From contig JALVEE010000289.1 of NCBI GenBank assembly GCA_027008645.1, forward strand, positions 1-43,695: DNA of 43,695 nucleotides, in the 5' to 3' direction. Source of the stretch: Saprospiraceae bacterium. Lineage in GTDB: Bacteria > Bacteroidota > Bacteroidia > Chitinophagales > Saprospiraceae. The stretch's first letter is position 1, and each line of letters opens with the position of its first letter. A program made the translations under genes and the position numbers. This document shows, one piece after another, positions 17,878 through 28,538 of the stretch. The notes under the pieces are model-generated. The model saw only the letters and a program-made list of their open reading frames with translations. It did no database searches and was not told the DNA's origin.

Positions 17878-18354
17878 TTACTTTGTTAATTTTTCAATAA
17901 TCTTGTCACTTGCATCGTATAACAAGTCAAAAACTTCTTCGAATCGTCCATCGTAATACGGATCCGGAACATCGATATTTTTACCGGGATAAGCCAAATT
18001 CATATAAAGTTTGATTTTTTTTGTATTCTTAGAATTTCCTGCCAAATTAATAAGTTCTGAATAATTTGATTTATCCATAGCAATGATATAATCAAATTTA
18101 TCAAAATCTTCTAACTCAAACTGCCTTGCCTTTTGCTGACTGATATCTATACCATTGGCAAATGCTACTGAAATCCCTCTCGGGTCAGGTGATTGTCCAA
18201 TATGATAATTGCTTGTTCCCGCTGAATCCACTTCAATATCCAAAGCTAATTGCTCGGCTTTATAGCGCAAAATGCCTTCAGCTAATGGAGAACGGCATAT
18301 GTTTCCTAAACAAACAAATAGGATTTTCATGGGCATAAATTTTTCTGATATCAA
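17878..18354 (-). CDS. Low-molecular-weight protein-tyrosine phosphatase
   Basis: MKILFVCLGNICRSPLAEGIL P-loop and DPYYDG motif; likely start at the internal MKILF (Met8). Confidence 0.92.
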   Translation of the reverse strand: MISEKFMPMKILFVCLGNICRSPLAEGILRYKAEQLALDIEVDSAGTSNYHIGQSPDPRGISVAFANGIDISQQKARQFELEDFDKFDYIIAMDKSNYSELINLAGNSKNTKKIKLYMNLAYPGKNIDVPDPYYDGRFEEVFDLLYDASDKIIEKLTK

Positions 18355-18612
18355 ATGTACAGTAAAATTAGTAATTATTCTAATCCGATTAGATTATTTA
18401 TCCTTATTTTATTACTTTTAGCCCGAATTATTCACAAGTATTTCTATTACGAGCTCAAACTACCTGCAATTAAAGGAAATGTTTAAGATTTTTATGCCTC
18501 AAAAACGGTTGTCCATTTCCCCCGGCAAAAATTTATAGCACTTCCCTCTCTACTATTGGTAATTTGAACTCTCACCATAAAAATCCGTGAATAATGTGGG
18601 TTAATTTTTAAT

Positions 18613-19377
18613 GTGAACTTTAAACGTATATTGTATATGAGATTTGCAGTTAGATTAGCATATAAGGGAACAAATTATTCAGGCTGGCAAAGCCAAAACA
18701 ATGCGAGAACTGTCCAGAGTGAAATCGAAGCTGTTCTTTTTAAAAAGTACAGAAAAGAAATCTCTGTACTCGGATGCGGAAGAACAGATAAAGGGGTTCA
18801 CGCTAGTGATTTTACCATGCATTTTGATTTTGATAAAGATATTAGGGAAAATTTTGTCTATAGCCTGAACAAAATGCTACCAAATGATATCGCACTATTT
18901 GATATCAATAAAGTTGATGAGGATTTTCACGCCCGTTTTGACGCTATTTCCAGATCATATATATATAAAATTAACACAATAAAAAACCCTTTTAATACCC
19001 ATTTGAGTTATTTCTTCCCTCTAATTGAGAATGCTGACTTTTCTTTAATGCAAAAAGCTGCTGATATACTCTTAGGCTATAATGAGTTTTTTCCCTTCTG
19101 TAAGACAAATACAGATGTAAAAACAATGAAATGCCATTTGTCAAAAAGTCAGTGGACAAAGAATCCTGAGAACGGAGATTATTATTATCAAATCACTTCC
19201 AATAGATTTTTGCGAGGTATGGTAAGATTAATCGTAGGAATGACAATAAATATTGGACTGGGAAAAATGTCGATAAATGAACTGGAATTAGCTCTTAAGA
19301 CACAAAATAGGTTAAAGCTCGATTGGAGCGTACCGGCTCACGGCCTGTACTTAAATAGGGTGGTGTATAGTAAATAA
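18613..19377 (+). CDS. truA: tRNA pseudouridine(38-40) synthase TruA
   Basis: RLAYKGTNYSGWQSQNNARTVQSEIE, GCGRTDKGVHA, DFHARFDAISRSYIY; true start may be MRFAVRLAY at 18637. Confidence 0.93.
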   Translation: MNFKRILYMRFAVRLAYKGTNYSGWQSQNNARTVQSEIEAVLFKKYRKEISVLGCGRTDKGVHASDFTMHFDFDKDIRENFVYSLNKMLPNDIALFDINKVDEDFHARFDAISRSYIYKINTIKNPFNTHLSYFFPLIENADFSLMQKAADILLGYNEFFPFCKTNTDVKTMKCHLSKSQWTKNPENGDYYYQITSNRFLRGMVRLIVGMTINIGLGKMSINELELALKTQNRLKLDWSVPAHGLYLNRVVYSK

Positions 19378-19394
19378 TCCTTAATAATTACATT

Positions 19395-19593
19395 GGAGTT
19401 TCCTTGGCGCTCCTTTGCGTGTACTTTGCTGACCTTAGCGGGAAAAATCAATGTCCAACTATATCATTGATAATTAAAATATTAATTTTTTATAATAACG
19501 ATAATTTTGTCACAAAACCATGTTTATTTTTAACACATGAATTTCATATCCCGCAAAGTACCGCAAAGGTAACGCAGAGCATCGCAAAGTAGT
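19395..19593. repeat. Divergent inverted repeats of a CTTTGCG-rich motif between convergent truA and xerD
   Basis: ctcctttgcgtgtactttgctgaccttagcggg (left) versus reverse complement of cccgcaaagtaccgcaaaggtaacgcagagcatcgcaaag (right). Confidence 0.6.
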
Positions 19594-19599
19594 GTTTTC

Positions 19600-20505
19600 C
19601 TATTTTTTATTTCTAGGATGAAAGGCAAGGATTGTTTTTTTGAGATAAGTGGTGTCCAGATGAGTATATATTTCTGTTGTGAGTATGGATTCGTGTCCTA
19701 ACATCTCTTGAACGGCTCTCAGGTCAGCTCCTCCTTCAACGAGATGAGTTGCAAAAGAATGTCTGAATGTATGCGGGCTTATATTTTTCTTAATTCCTGC
19801 CAATTCCGTCAATTCTTTGATTATGTGGTAAATCATTATTCTGGAAAGTTTTTTGCCTCTTCTATTGAGGAAAACAAAATCTTCATTGTCCTTTTTGATA
19901 TTTATTCTATTTCTATAATTATTGATATAGATTCCGATATATTTAATCGCTTCATCATTGATTGGCACTATTCTTTCTTTATTGTTTTTGCCGATTACTT
20001 TTACAAATCCGATATCCGGAAAATAATTCGAAAGTTTCAAGTCTATTAATTCGCTTACCCTTAGTCCACAGGCGTATAAAGTCTCGATAATGGCTCTGTT
20101 TCTATGACCTAACTCGGAACTCAGGTCTATAGCATTCAATATCATTTCTATTTCTTCATAATTGAGTACATCCGGAATTTTTCTCCCGATTTTTGGTCCT
20201 TCAAGCAATTCCGTAGGGTCATTATCGATAATATCTTCCATCATCAGATACTTATAAAATGCTCTGATACCCGAAATAATCCTAGCCTGTGACCTTTGAG
20301 CTACTCCAAGGCTATTTATCCAGTTGATAAACTCTTGTAGATGTGTGAAATTAATATCGAGGGGGGAAATCTCCAATTTATTAATATTGAGATACTCAAT
20401 TAATTTTTTTATATCACGTATATAAGCCTCAATAGAATTGGGAGAAAGAGATCGTTCCAACATAAGATATGCTTCAAAACCATTTATTGCGGAATTCCAA
20501 TCCAT
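19600..20505 (-). CDS. xerD: Tyrosine recombinase XerD
   Basis: 301 aa; LYACGLRVSEL, SPHTFRHSFATHLVEGGADLRAVQEMLGHESILTTEIYTH. Confidence 0.92.
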   Translation of the reverse strand: MDWNSAINGFEAYLMLERSLSPNSIEAYIRDIKKLIEYLNINKLEISPLDINFTHLQEFINWINSLGVAQRSQARIISGIRAFYKYLMMEDIIDNDPTELLEGPKIGRKIPDVLNYEEIEMILNAIDLSSELGHRNRAIIETLYACGLRVSELIDLKLSNYFPDIGFVKVIGKNNKERIVPINDEAIKYIGIYINNYRNRINIKKDNEDFVFLNRRGKKLSRIMIYHIIKELTELAGIKKNISPHTFRHSFATHLVEGGADLRAVQEMLGHESILTTEIYTHLDTTYLKKTILAFHPRNKK

Positions 20506-20516
20506 AAAATTAGTTT

Positions 20517-21080
20517 TTACTTCTTTACTTTCTTGGGATTATCATTAAGATAGCTTTTCCAACCCGAATATTTTTTTCCTCCTACTGCCACACTTGATAT
20601 TTGATTGTAATGACACATAGCTGCTCCCAGAGCATCTGTTGCATCTAGGAATCCATCTTGTATTTTTATCTTCAATATACTTTGTAGCATCGCGGACACC
20701 TGTTCTTTCGATGCGTTTCCATTCCCGGTAATAGATTGTTTTATTTTTTTTGGTGCATATTCTGTGATATTTAATCCCATTGTTATTCCGGCGGCTATTG
20801 TTACTCCTTGTGCTCTACCCAATTTTAGCATAGACTGAACATTTTTGCCGTAAAAAGGTGCTTCAATTGCCATTTCAGCCGGTAAATACATTTCGATTAA
20901 ATCTTGAGTCTGTAAAAAAATTTCCTTTAGTTTTTCTTGATGTGTTTCAAACTTTTTTAACTTAAATACTCCAAGAGCTTCCACATTGAAATGGCCAAAA
21001 TAGTAATCCAAAACAGCATATCCCATAACTTGAGTTCCGGGATCAATTCCCAAAATCTTTACCTTATCAATTTTAGCCAT
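20517..21080 (-). CDS. ruvC: Crossover junction endodeoxyribonuclease RuvC
   Basis: KILGIDPGTQVMGYAVLD, AIEAPFYGKNVQSMLKLGRAQGV, DATDALGAAMCH. Confidence 0.93.
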   Translation of the reverse strand: MAKIDKVKILGIDPGTQVMGYAVLDYYFGHFNVEALGVFKLKKFETHQEKLKEIFLQTQDLIEMYLPAEMAIEAPFYGKNVQSMLKLGRAQGVTIAAGITMGLNITEYAPKKIKQSITGNGNASKEQVSAMLQSILKIKIQDGFLDATDALGAAMCHYNQISSVAVGGKKYSGWKSYLNDNPKKVKK

Positions 21081-21081
21081 A

Positions 21082-22398
21082 TCAGCTTCTTATTTTTTCC
21101 AGAACTGCCTTTACACCGCTGTAAGATACTGTTTTGTCCTTGAAGTATTCAATTATCTTAAGTTTTTCCTTGGCGGTAGCTTCAAGTTGTGTCATAATAT
21201 TTGATAGGTGCAATTTCATATGCCCCTTTTGTATTCCTGTAGTAACAAGCGACTTCACCGCGGAAAAATTTTGAGCTAAACCAACGGAAGCAACTATTTT
21301 CATAAGCTCATGTGCATCGGGATTTCCCATCATTTCCAAAGACCTCCTTGCCATGGGATGAGTTTTTGTCAATCCTCCAACAGTACCTATTGCCATTGGT
21401 ATATCCAACCAAAATCTAAATATTCCTTTATTGATTTCACAATTGCTCAAACTGCGATATTGACCATCTCTTGCTGCATATGTATGTCCGCAGGCTTCGA
21501 CTGCTCTAAAATCATTACCACTTGCTATTATTACCGAGTCGATGCCGTTAAATATACCTTTATTGTGAGTTGTAGCCCTGTATGGATCCTGTTTTGCTAT
21601 TTCAATAGCAGTATTAAATTTTTCAGCAAATAATTTTCCGTTCTTAATGGTTTTTCCATTTTCCAACTCATCTACATGACAACTAACTTCTGCATGTACT
21701 ATACTTTCCGGTGTATAGTTGGACAATATGGACATCACAATTTGGATATCTTTGTCTCCGTTTTTGAAGTTATCATTGGAAATAGCATAATCTTTGAGAC
21801 TCTTCGCAAATTGTTCAAGTATGGTATTTATAAAATTTGCACCCATGGAATCACAAGTGTAAAACTCTGCTTTAATCTGATATAGATTTTCAATTTTATC
21901 AGTAAAATCAATAAGTTTTATCGAGTGAATACCACCACCTCTTTTTTCCATAGTGGCAGTAATGTCTTTTGTTTCATTTCTCAAGTGTTTTTCGATATCG
22001 TTAAAAGACTCAAATAACAATTTTTTGTCTCCTTTCCATTTAAAATGCACTTGACCTATTTTCTTACTATCAATAACTTCAGCTTTGAATCCTCCTCTAT
22101 CAAACCAATATTTGGCACCTGAAGAGGCTGCTGCGACAACAGAACTTTCTTCTATAGCCATTGGAATAGCATATACTTTACCGTTTATCTTAAAATTGGG
22201 TGCAACGCCAAGGGGTATAGGGAAATTACCGATTGAATTTTCTATAAACCCATCTAAGATACTCTGTAGTCCGGGATGCCAATAACTGATCAGCTCATTC
22301 ATAACCAAGTCAGGGTCTTTGAAAAAATTCTCAACTACCCATTGCATCTTTCTTATTTTAGAAAGTCTGGAGAACCCGCTTATTGGATTTTTATGCAC
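21082..22398 (-). CDS. Hydroxymethylglutaryl-CoA reductase, degradative-type (class II)
   Basis: GFSRLSKIRKMQWV, AIPMAIEESSVVAAASSGAKYW, MGANFINTILE, GTVGGLTKTHPMARRSLEMMG, GHMKLHLSN. Confidence 0.9.
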   Translation of the reverse strand: MHKNPISGFSRLSKIRKMQWVVENFFKDPDLVMNELISYWHPGLQSILDGFIENSIGNFPIPLGVAPNFKINGKVYAIPMAIEESSVVAAASSGAKYWFDRGGFKAEVIDSKKIGQVHFKWKGDKKLLFESFNDIEKHLRNETKDITATMEKRGGGIHSIKLIDFTDKIENLYQIKAEFYTCDSMGANFINTILEQFAKSLKDYAISNDNFKNGDKDIQIVMSILSNYTPESIVHAEVSCHVDELENGKTIKNGKLFAEKFNTAIEIAKQDPYRATTHNKGIFNGIDSVIIASGNDFRAVEACGHTYAARDGQYRSLSNCEINKGIFRFWLDIPMAIGTVGGLTKTHPMARRSLEMMGNPDAHELMKIVASVGLAQNFSAVKSLVTTGIQKGHMKLHLSNIMTQLEATAKEKLKIIEYFKDKTVSYSGVKAVLEKIRS

Positions 22399-22403
22399 GT
22401 CAT

Positions 22404-23420
22404 CTAATTTTTAATTCTCAAAAAAGCTTTCGCCATTCTTAATCCCTCAATATGTTTTGAAACAAATTCCCTCAGTAATTCATATTCACCAGTAGCTTGT
22501 TTTAAAAACTCTGAAGCCATACCATATATCGAAGGTACGTTAATTTTTTCAGTATAATAATATCCGTCTAAGAAACTCTTAATCCCACCTGATATAATTA
22601 TTTGATTACACAATATCTTATCCGGCAATTCATCTTTTATCTTATTGACAAAACCGAGCATCTCTTCCGCAGTATGTCCGATATTAATAAATGAATTATA
22701 TTGGTTATTCGAAACATTACTATTCCTAAACATTTCGAGTTTTGAAAAATTTGTTCCGCCAAAAGCCCCAAAGTCTATTGCGGTCAAAGGCAATTGCATA
22801 AGTTCTTTTAAGCTATTATAACCCATACCTTGACCTACCTCTTTGACTATTATTTTTAAATCTTCTTTTTCTAATAATTCCTTTAAGCTATCTATTGGTT
22901 TTTGATTCAATTTATCACCTTCCTCTTGGGTAAATTCCTGTAATGGATTGATGTGTACTATCAAACCATCTGCTTGAAGCTTTTTTACCAAATCAACAAC
23001 TTTGTAAGTTTTTCCGGCTAAAACCAATTGCTCAATCTGAGCTATTCCGATATTTGCAAATAATGGTCTGTCTCCAATATATTTTCTGATATTGAAATCT
23101 TCAAAATAATCATTGCTATCCAAAAGTTGCCTGCAAGATCCAAGCCCCATACCCAAACCGAATTCCGAACAAACACGAGCGAGATTTTTATTGATTTTTG
23201 TGGCTAAACCCGTACCTCCGGTCATACTTGATATCCATAGTGGAGCATCAAACTCTGTATTGAGAAATTCTGTTTTCAAATCTATTTCATTGATATTTCC
23301 CAATAAGGGTTCGTACATAAATCTGGCATCATTAATACCGGAAGCGGTTTGTGATTTGAATGTCAAATCCAAGTGATCAGCTTTGCGTTTTGTGGCAATA
23401 TGTCTGTCTTCTAAATTCAA
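22404..23420 (-). CDS. fni: Isopentenyl-diphosphate delta-isomerase type 2
   Basis: 338 aa; APLWISSMTGGTG, GMGLGSCR, HINPLQEFTQEEGD, VKEVGQGM, DFGAFGGTNF. Confidence 0.88.
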   Translation of the reverse strand: MNLEDRHIATKRKADHLDLTFKSQTASGINDARFMYEPLLGNINEIDLKTEFLNTEFDAPLWISSMTGGTGLATKINKNLARVCSEFGLGMGLGSCRQLLDSNDYFEDFNIRKYIGDRPLFANIGIAQIEQLVLAGKTYKVVDLVKKLQADGLIVHINPLQEFTQEEGDKLNQKPIDSLKELLEKEDLKIIVKEVGQGMGYNSLKELMQLPLTAIDFGAFGGTNFSKLEMFRNSNVSNNQYNSFINIGHTAEEMLGFVNKIKDELPDKILCNQIIISGGIKSFLDGYYYTEKINVPSIYGMASEFLKQATGEYELLREFVSKHIEGLRMAKAFLRIKN

Positions 23421-23549
23421 ATAATTGACTTTTTAGAATAGAAATAGTTTCATAATAAATACAAAAATAACAAAAATGAAAGATAAGCAACAATTATACT
23501 AAAAAAAAGGTACATTTCATTTTTTCGCGTTTTGAGTTTTATCCATCGA

Positions 23550-23755
23550 TGAAATTTCCCCGACAGGGGATAAATGTGAATAACCGTGGGTGGAACCCGC
23601 GGTATCCGAACAAGCAAAGTACAACTCCGGAGGAGTTGAATATCCATACAACATAATAATTGATAATTGAACACCTTCGGTGTTCATATCACCTCTCATA
23701 TTTACCCCGCATTTCATACGGGGCTAATCACATTAAACCACATTCGTGGTTTTTG
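23550..23755. repeat. Array of six short palindromic hairpins
   Basis: CCCC-gaca-GGGG (23558-23569); ACCGTGGG-tggaa-CCCGCGGT (23583-23603); CAACTCC-gga-GGAGTTG (23622-23638); GAACACC-ttc-GGTGTTC (23669-23685); CCCCG-catttcata-CGGGG (23705-23723); AAACCAC-attc-GTGGTTT (23735-23752). Confidence 0.85.
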
Positions 23756-23887
23756 TCCTCTCATTTCTAAACCAAACATTTTATAAAAAAATAGCAATAC
23801 TATCTTTCTTTTGATTTTCCCAACACTTGCCTCTGAATACTAAAGGAGAATCAGCCCGCAATGAAAAAATTGAAACCTTTTAAAAAA

Positions 23888-24499
23888 TCAACGTATTTCA
23901 CAGTGCATTAAATTGTCATTACCTATAAAACCATTGAGAACATCGCCGACTTTTACTTCCCCGACACCTGCGGGTGTACCGGTAAAAATCAAATCCCCTA
24001 TCTGTAATTTAAAGTATTTGGATATATAAACAATGATGTCATCAATGGGAAAAATCATATCTTTACTATTGCCTTTTTGAACGATATTTCCATTCTTTTC
24101 TAGAGAGAAGTCGATATCACTCGACTTCATTTCATCTGTGAAATCTATCCATTTGCCTATCACAGCCGAAAAATCAAATCCTTTGGCAATTTCCCAAGGA
24201 TGTCCTTTTTCTTTAAGCTTTCTTTGGATATCTCTTGCTGTGAAATCGATTCCAATGGTTAATTCATTGTAATATGATTTTGCAAAGTCTAAGCCAATAT
24301 TTTTCCCGTTTTTAGCTATTTTAACCACTAATTCCCCTTCATAGTGAATTTCTTTTGAAAAATCAGGATAATAAAATGGTTTCCCGTCCCTTAACATAGC
24401 TGTTGGTGGCTTCATAAAAATCATAGGTTGCTTTGGAACAGGATTGTTCAATTCTTTAGCGTGATCAATATAATTTCTTCCGATACAGAATATTTTCAT
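23888..24499 (-). CDS. Fumarylacetoacetate hydrolase family protein
   Basis: 203 aa; MKIFCIGRNYIDHAKELNNPVPKQPMIFMKPPTAM, YEGELVV, GDLIFTGTPAGVGEVKVGD. Confidence 0.9.
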   Translation of the reverse strand: MKIFCIGRNYIDHAKELNNPVPKQPMIFMKPPTAMLRDGKPFYYPDFSKEIHYEGELVVKIAKNGKNIGLDFAKSYYNELTIGIDFTARDIQRKLKEKGHPWEIAKGFDFSAVIGKWIDFTDEMKSSDIDFSLEKNGNIVQKGNSKDMIFPIDDIIVYISKYFKLQIGDLIFTGTPAGVGEVKVGDVLNGFIGNDNLMHCEIR

Positions 24500-24797
24500 A
24501 CAATTTTATTTTAGTAAAACAAAAGTAGTAAATTCTTTTACCTTAGAGTAACGAGGTGCATTTCATTGTATAGAAAAGATTTGATTTTGGTAAATCCACT
24601 CTTCATAACGATAGTTTTTTGTTTATACCAATTTTAAATACATGTCCTGTAATTGCATTTAGCCAATTATTGTTTGAATTAGTTGTATATGATATTAGTT
24701 TTAACGACATTTGCGACTTGGTTTTTTTTGAAACAAAAATTGATTAAAATTTATTGCATTATTTTATTGCAATATTAACTATAAAATTGTTTATATT

Positions 24798-27700
24798 ATG
24801 GCTAAAGACTATAAGAAATTGATCCTTGACGGAAATGAAGCTGTTGCCAGGGTTGCGCATAAGACCAATGAGGTTTGTGCTATTTATCCTATCACCCCTT
24901 CATCACCAATGGGAGAACATGCTGATGCTTTTTCAGCAAAAGGAATGAAAAATATCTGGGGAGATATCCCTAGAATTATCGAATTACAAAGTGAAGGTGG
25001 TGCTTCCGGTACTGTACACGGTTCATTGCAAGGAGGTGCTGTTACCACAACATTTACTGCATCACAGGGCTTGTTATTGATGATACCTAATATGTTTAAA
25101 ATTGCAGGAGAATTATTACCTGCGGTATTTCATATTGCATCAAGAACGGTAGCTACACATGCATTATCAATATTCGGTGACCATTCTGATACAATGGCAA
25201 CCAGAACTACCGGTTGGGCTATATTATTTGGTGGAAGCGTACAAGAAGCTCACGATATGGCCTTAATCGCACAAGCTGCAACATTCAAAACAAGAATACC
25301 TTTTCTAAATGTTTTTGACGGATTTAGAACATCTCACGAGATTTCAAAAATCGACAGTATTGATGATGATACTATGAAGCAAATGATTTCAAAGAGGGAA
25401 GTGACTGCTTTTAAAAACAGAGGTTTGAATCCGGATACACCTCAAATAGGTGGTACCGCTCAAAATCCTGATGTGTTTTTCCAAGCTAGAGAAGCTTGTA
25501 ATCCATATTACGACAAAGTGCCGGGTGAAGTAAAAAAAGCAATGAAAAGATTTGCTGAACTTGAAGGTAGAGAGTATCATTTATTTGATTATATCGGAGA
25601 TCCGGAAGCAGAAAGGATTGTGATTTTGATGGGATCAGGTCAAGGTGCGGTTAAAGAAGCTGTTTCTTACTTGAACGAAAAAGGGGAGAAAGTCGGAGTT
25701 GTATTGGTAAGACTTTACAGACCGTTTTCAATTTCTGATTTTATCGATGCTATACCTGCATCTGTTAAGAAAATAGCTGTTCTTGATAGAACAAAAGAAC
25801 CCGGAAGTATTGGAGAACCATTATATATGGATACAATAAATGCTTTTGTTGAATCAGGTAGAGAAATGCCAACTATCGTTGGCGGTAGATACGGATTATC
25901 TTCTAAAGAGTTTACTCCGGGAATGGTTAAAGGGATTTTTGATGAATTATCAAAAGAAAAACCCAAAAATCATTTTACCATTGGTATCAACGACGATGTT
26001 TCATTTACTTCTCTTGAATACGATAACTCATTGTCATTGGATACAAATACTATCAATTGTATGTTCTATGGATTGGGATCTGATGGTACTGTAAGTGCTA
26101 ATAAAAACTCCATTAAAATTATTGGAGAAACTACTGATAATTATGTACAAGGATACTTTGTATATGACTCTAAAAAAGCGGGAGGATTGACTGTTTCTCA
26201 CTTGAGATTCGGTAAAGACCCTATCACATCTACATATCAGATATCACATGCTAATTTCGTAGCTGTTCATCAATTCAACTACTTGCAAAAGTATGATATA
26301 ATGAGCAAAATCAAGAAAGGAGGAACTTTGTTGCTCAACTCTCCTTATAGTAAAGATGAGGTTTGGGCTAAGTTGCCTAAGAGTGCTCAAGAAGGAATTA
26401 TTGAAAAAGAGCTTAAGTTTTACGTAATAGATGCTACCAAAGTAGCACAAGGTATTGGTCTTGGTAAGAGAATTAACACTATACTTCAAACTTGTTTCTT
26501 CGCCATTTCCGGTATTATCGAAAAAGATGAAGCGATTCAAAAGATTAAAGATTTTATCGTTAAATCATATTCACATAAAGGGGATAAGATTGTAAATATG
26601 AACTTCAAGGCTGTGGATAGTGCTATTGAAAACTTATATGAAGTTACATATCCAAAATCAGTATCAAGCAATATTCCCGATTTACCTCCTGTTTATGGAG
26701 ATGCTCCTGATTTTGTTAAGCAAGTTCTTGGTGAAATTATCGCAGGAAAAGGAGATACTCTTCCTGTAAGTGCTTTCCCTGATGATGGAATGTTTCCATT
26801 AGGTACTACCAGATATGAGAAAAGAGACATAGCGGATACGGTTCCGGTCTGGGATGCTGACCTATGTACACAATGTAATAAATGTGTTGCTATTTGTCCT
26901 CACGGTGTTATTAGAGCAAAAGTTTATGATAAAGAATTGCTTGATGATGCACCTGTAACACTCAAGAGTTGTCCGGCAAAAGGACGACCTTTTGACAAAG
27001 ACAATGAGGTTTATACATTACAAGTTTCAGTATTGGACTGTACCGGCTGTAGATTGTGTGTTGAGGTTTGTCCGGCAGTAAGTAAAGAAAATCCGGATTA
27101 TAAAGCTATTAATATGGTTGATAAAATGGAAGTTGTTGAAGTAGAAACAATCAATTGGGACTATTTTGATGCTAAACTTCCTTGGTATGACAGAACAAAA
27201 ATATCTCCTACAAATATAAAAGGAGCGATGTTCTTCGAACCGTTGTTTGAATTTTCAGGAGCTTGTGCGGGATGTGGAGAAACACCATATATCAAATTGA
27301 TAACTCAGTTATATGGAGATCATATGATTGTTGCCAATGCTACAGGTTGTTCATCAATATACGGAGCAAATTTACCAACAACACCATATTCTACTAACGC
27401 AAAAGGACATGGTCCTGCTTGGTCAAATTCATTGTTTGAGGACAATGCAGAATACGGTTTGGGTCTGAGATTAGCTGCAAATAAAAAAGCAGAAAAAGCA
27501 GCTAGTTTGCTTGATTCATTAAAAGATCAAATCGGCGAAGATTTATATACACGTATTAAAGACAATAAAGAAGAAAGTGAAGAAGATAAACAAAACTTGA
27601 TGAATGCGATTGATGAATTGAATATCAAACTTAAAGAAATCGATACGGAAACATCAAGAGATTTGTTGCATATCTCTGATTACTTGAAAAAGAAATCTGT

Positions 27701-28328
27701 GTGGATATTCGGTGGTGACGGTTGGGCTTATGATATCGGATTTGGTGGATTGGATCACGTATTGGCATCCGGAGAAAATGTAAATATCCTTGTAATGGAT
27801 ACGGAAGTTTACTCTAATACCGGTGGTCAAATGTCAAAAGCTACACCTATAGGTGCTGCGGCTAAATTCGCGTATTCAGGTAAGAAATTGTCTAAAAAAG
27901 ATCTTGGTTTAATCGCTGTTTCTTACGGTGATGTTTATGTAGCGCAAATAGCGATGGGAGCGAAAGATGCCCAAACGCTAAAAGCTATTAGAGAAGCAGA
28001 AGCATTTGATGGAGTTTCTATTATTATTGCTTACTCACATTGTATCGAACACGGATATGATATGGGTGACGGTGCTACTCACCAACAATTGGCAATAGAG
28101 ACCGGTTTCTGGCCATTGTATAGATTTAATCCTAGAAATGCTCAAGGTAAGAGGTTTAAATTAGATAGTAAACCTCCTGCAAGACCACTCGAAGATTTTA
28201 TGTACACAGAAGGTAGATTCAATAGAGTAGCTAAGCAAGATCCTGAAAGAGGTAAAATGCTTTTGGATTTGGCTAATCAAGAGTTGGAAAAGAAATGGAA
28301 TCAACTTGAAGCTGCTAAATCACTATAG
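24798..28328 (+). CDS. nifJ: Pyruvate:ferredoxin (flavodoxin) oxidoreductase
   Basis: 1176 aa; N-terminal YPITPSSPMGEHAD, two 4Fe-4S motifs (CTQCNKCVAICP, CTGCRLCVEVCP), C-terminal TPP domain (GGDGWAYDIGFGGLDHV, SNTGGQMSKATP). Confidence 0.95.
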   Translation: MAKDYKKLILDGNEAVARVAHKTNEVCAIYPITPSSPMGEHADAFSAKGMKNIWGDIPRIIELQSEGGASGTVHGSLQGGAVTTTFTASQGLLLMIPNMFKIAGELLPAVFHIASRTVATHALSIFGDHSDTMATRTTGWAILFGGSVQEAHDMALIAQAATFKTRIPFLNVFDGFRTSHEISKIDSIDDDTMKQMISKREVTAFKNRGLNPDTPQIGGTAQNPDVFFQAREACNPYYDKVPGEVKKAMKRFAELEGREYHLFDYIGDPEAERIVILMGSGQGAVKEAVSYLNEKGEKVGVVLVRLYRPFSISDFIDAIPASVKKIAVLDRTKEPGSIGEPLYMDTINAFVESGREMPTIVGGRYGLSSKEFTPGMVKGIFDELSKEKPKNHFTIGINDDVSFTSLEYDNSLSLDTNTINCMFYGLGSDGTVSANKNSIKIIGETTDNYVQGYFVYDSKKAGGLTVSHLRFGKDPITSTYQISHANFVAVHQFNYLQKYDIMSKIKKGGTLLLNSPYSKDEVWAKLPKSAQEGIIEKELKFYVIDATKVAQGIGLGKRINTILQTCFFAISGIIEKDEAIQKIKDFIVKSYSHKGDKIVNMNFKAVDSAIENLYEVTYPKSVSSNIPDLPPVYGDAPDFVKQVLGEIIAGKGDTLPVSAFPDDGMFPLGTTRYEKRDIADTVPVWDADLCTQCNKCVAICPHGVIRAKVYDKELLDDAPVTLKSCPAKGRPFDKDNEVYTLQVSVLDCTGCRLCVEVCPAVSKENPDYKAINMVDKMEVVEVETINWDYFDAKLPWYDRTKISPTNIKGAMFFEPLFEFSGACAGCGETPYIKLITQLYGDHMIVANATGCSSIYGANLPTTPYSTNAKGHGPAWSNSLFEDNAEYGLGLRLAANKKAEKAASLLDSLKDQIGEDLYTRIKDNKEESEEDKQNLMNAIDELNIKLKEIDTETSRDLLHISDYLKKKSVWIFGGDGWAYDIGFGGLDHVLASGENVNILVMDTEVYSNTGGQMSKATPIGAAAKFAYSGKKLSKKDLGLIAVSYGDVYVAQIAMGAKDAQTLKAIREAEAFDGVSIIIAYSHCIEHGYDMGDGATHQQLAIETGFWPLYRFNPRNAQGKRFKLDSKPPARPLEDFMYTEGRFNRVAKQDPERGKMLLDLANQELEKKWNQLEAAKSL

Positions 28329-28359
28329 GTTTAATATCAATTAAATTTTATGATATTTA

Positions 28360-28390
28360 GGACTGTCTGTTTACCGGACAGTCCTTTTTT
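28360..28390 (+). terminator. Rho-independent terminator after nifJ
   Basis: AGGACTGTC-TGTTTACCG-GACAGTCCTTTTTTT. Confidence 0.85.
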
Positions 28391-28538
28391 TGTATATTTG
28401 AGCCCTTATACCAATTTAACTCAAAATTGAAAAATTAATTCTATAATATTAATACAACATCTTAAAGTTAATTTGGTATTATTTTTTATAGACTGTCTAA
28501 AAAGATTATTTTGACAGACTTGTTTTTAATAATGTTTT

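Noticed and set aside
23450-23717. Minus-strand ORFs of 66 and 74 aa
   Set aside because: Fall within the palindromic hairpin array; translations are by-products of the repeats.
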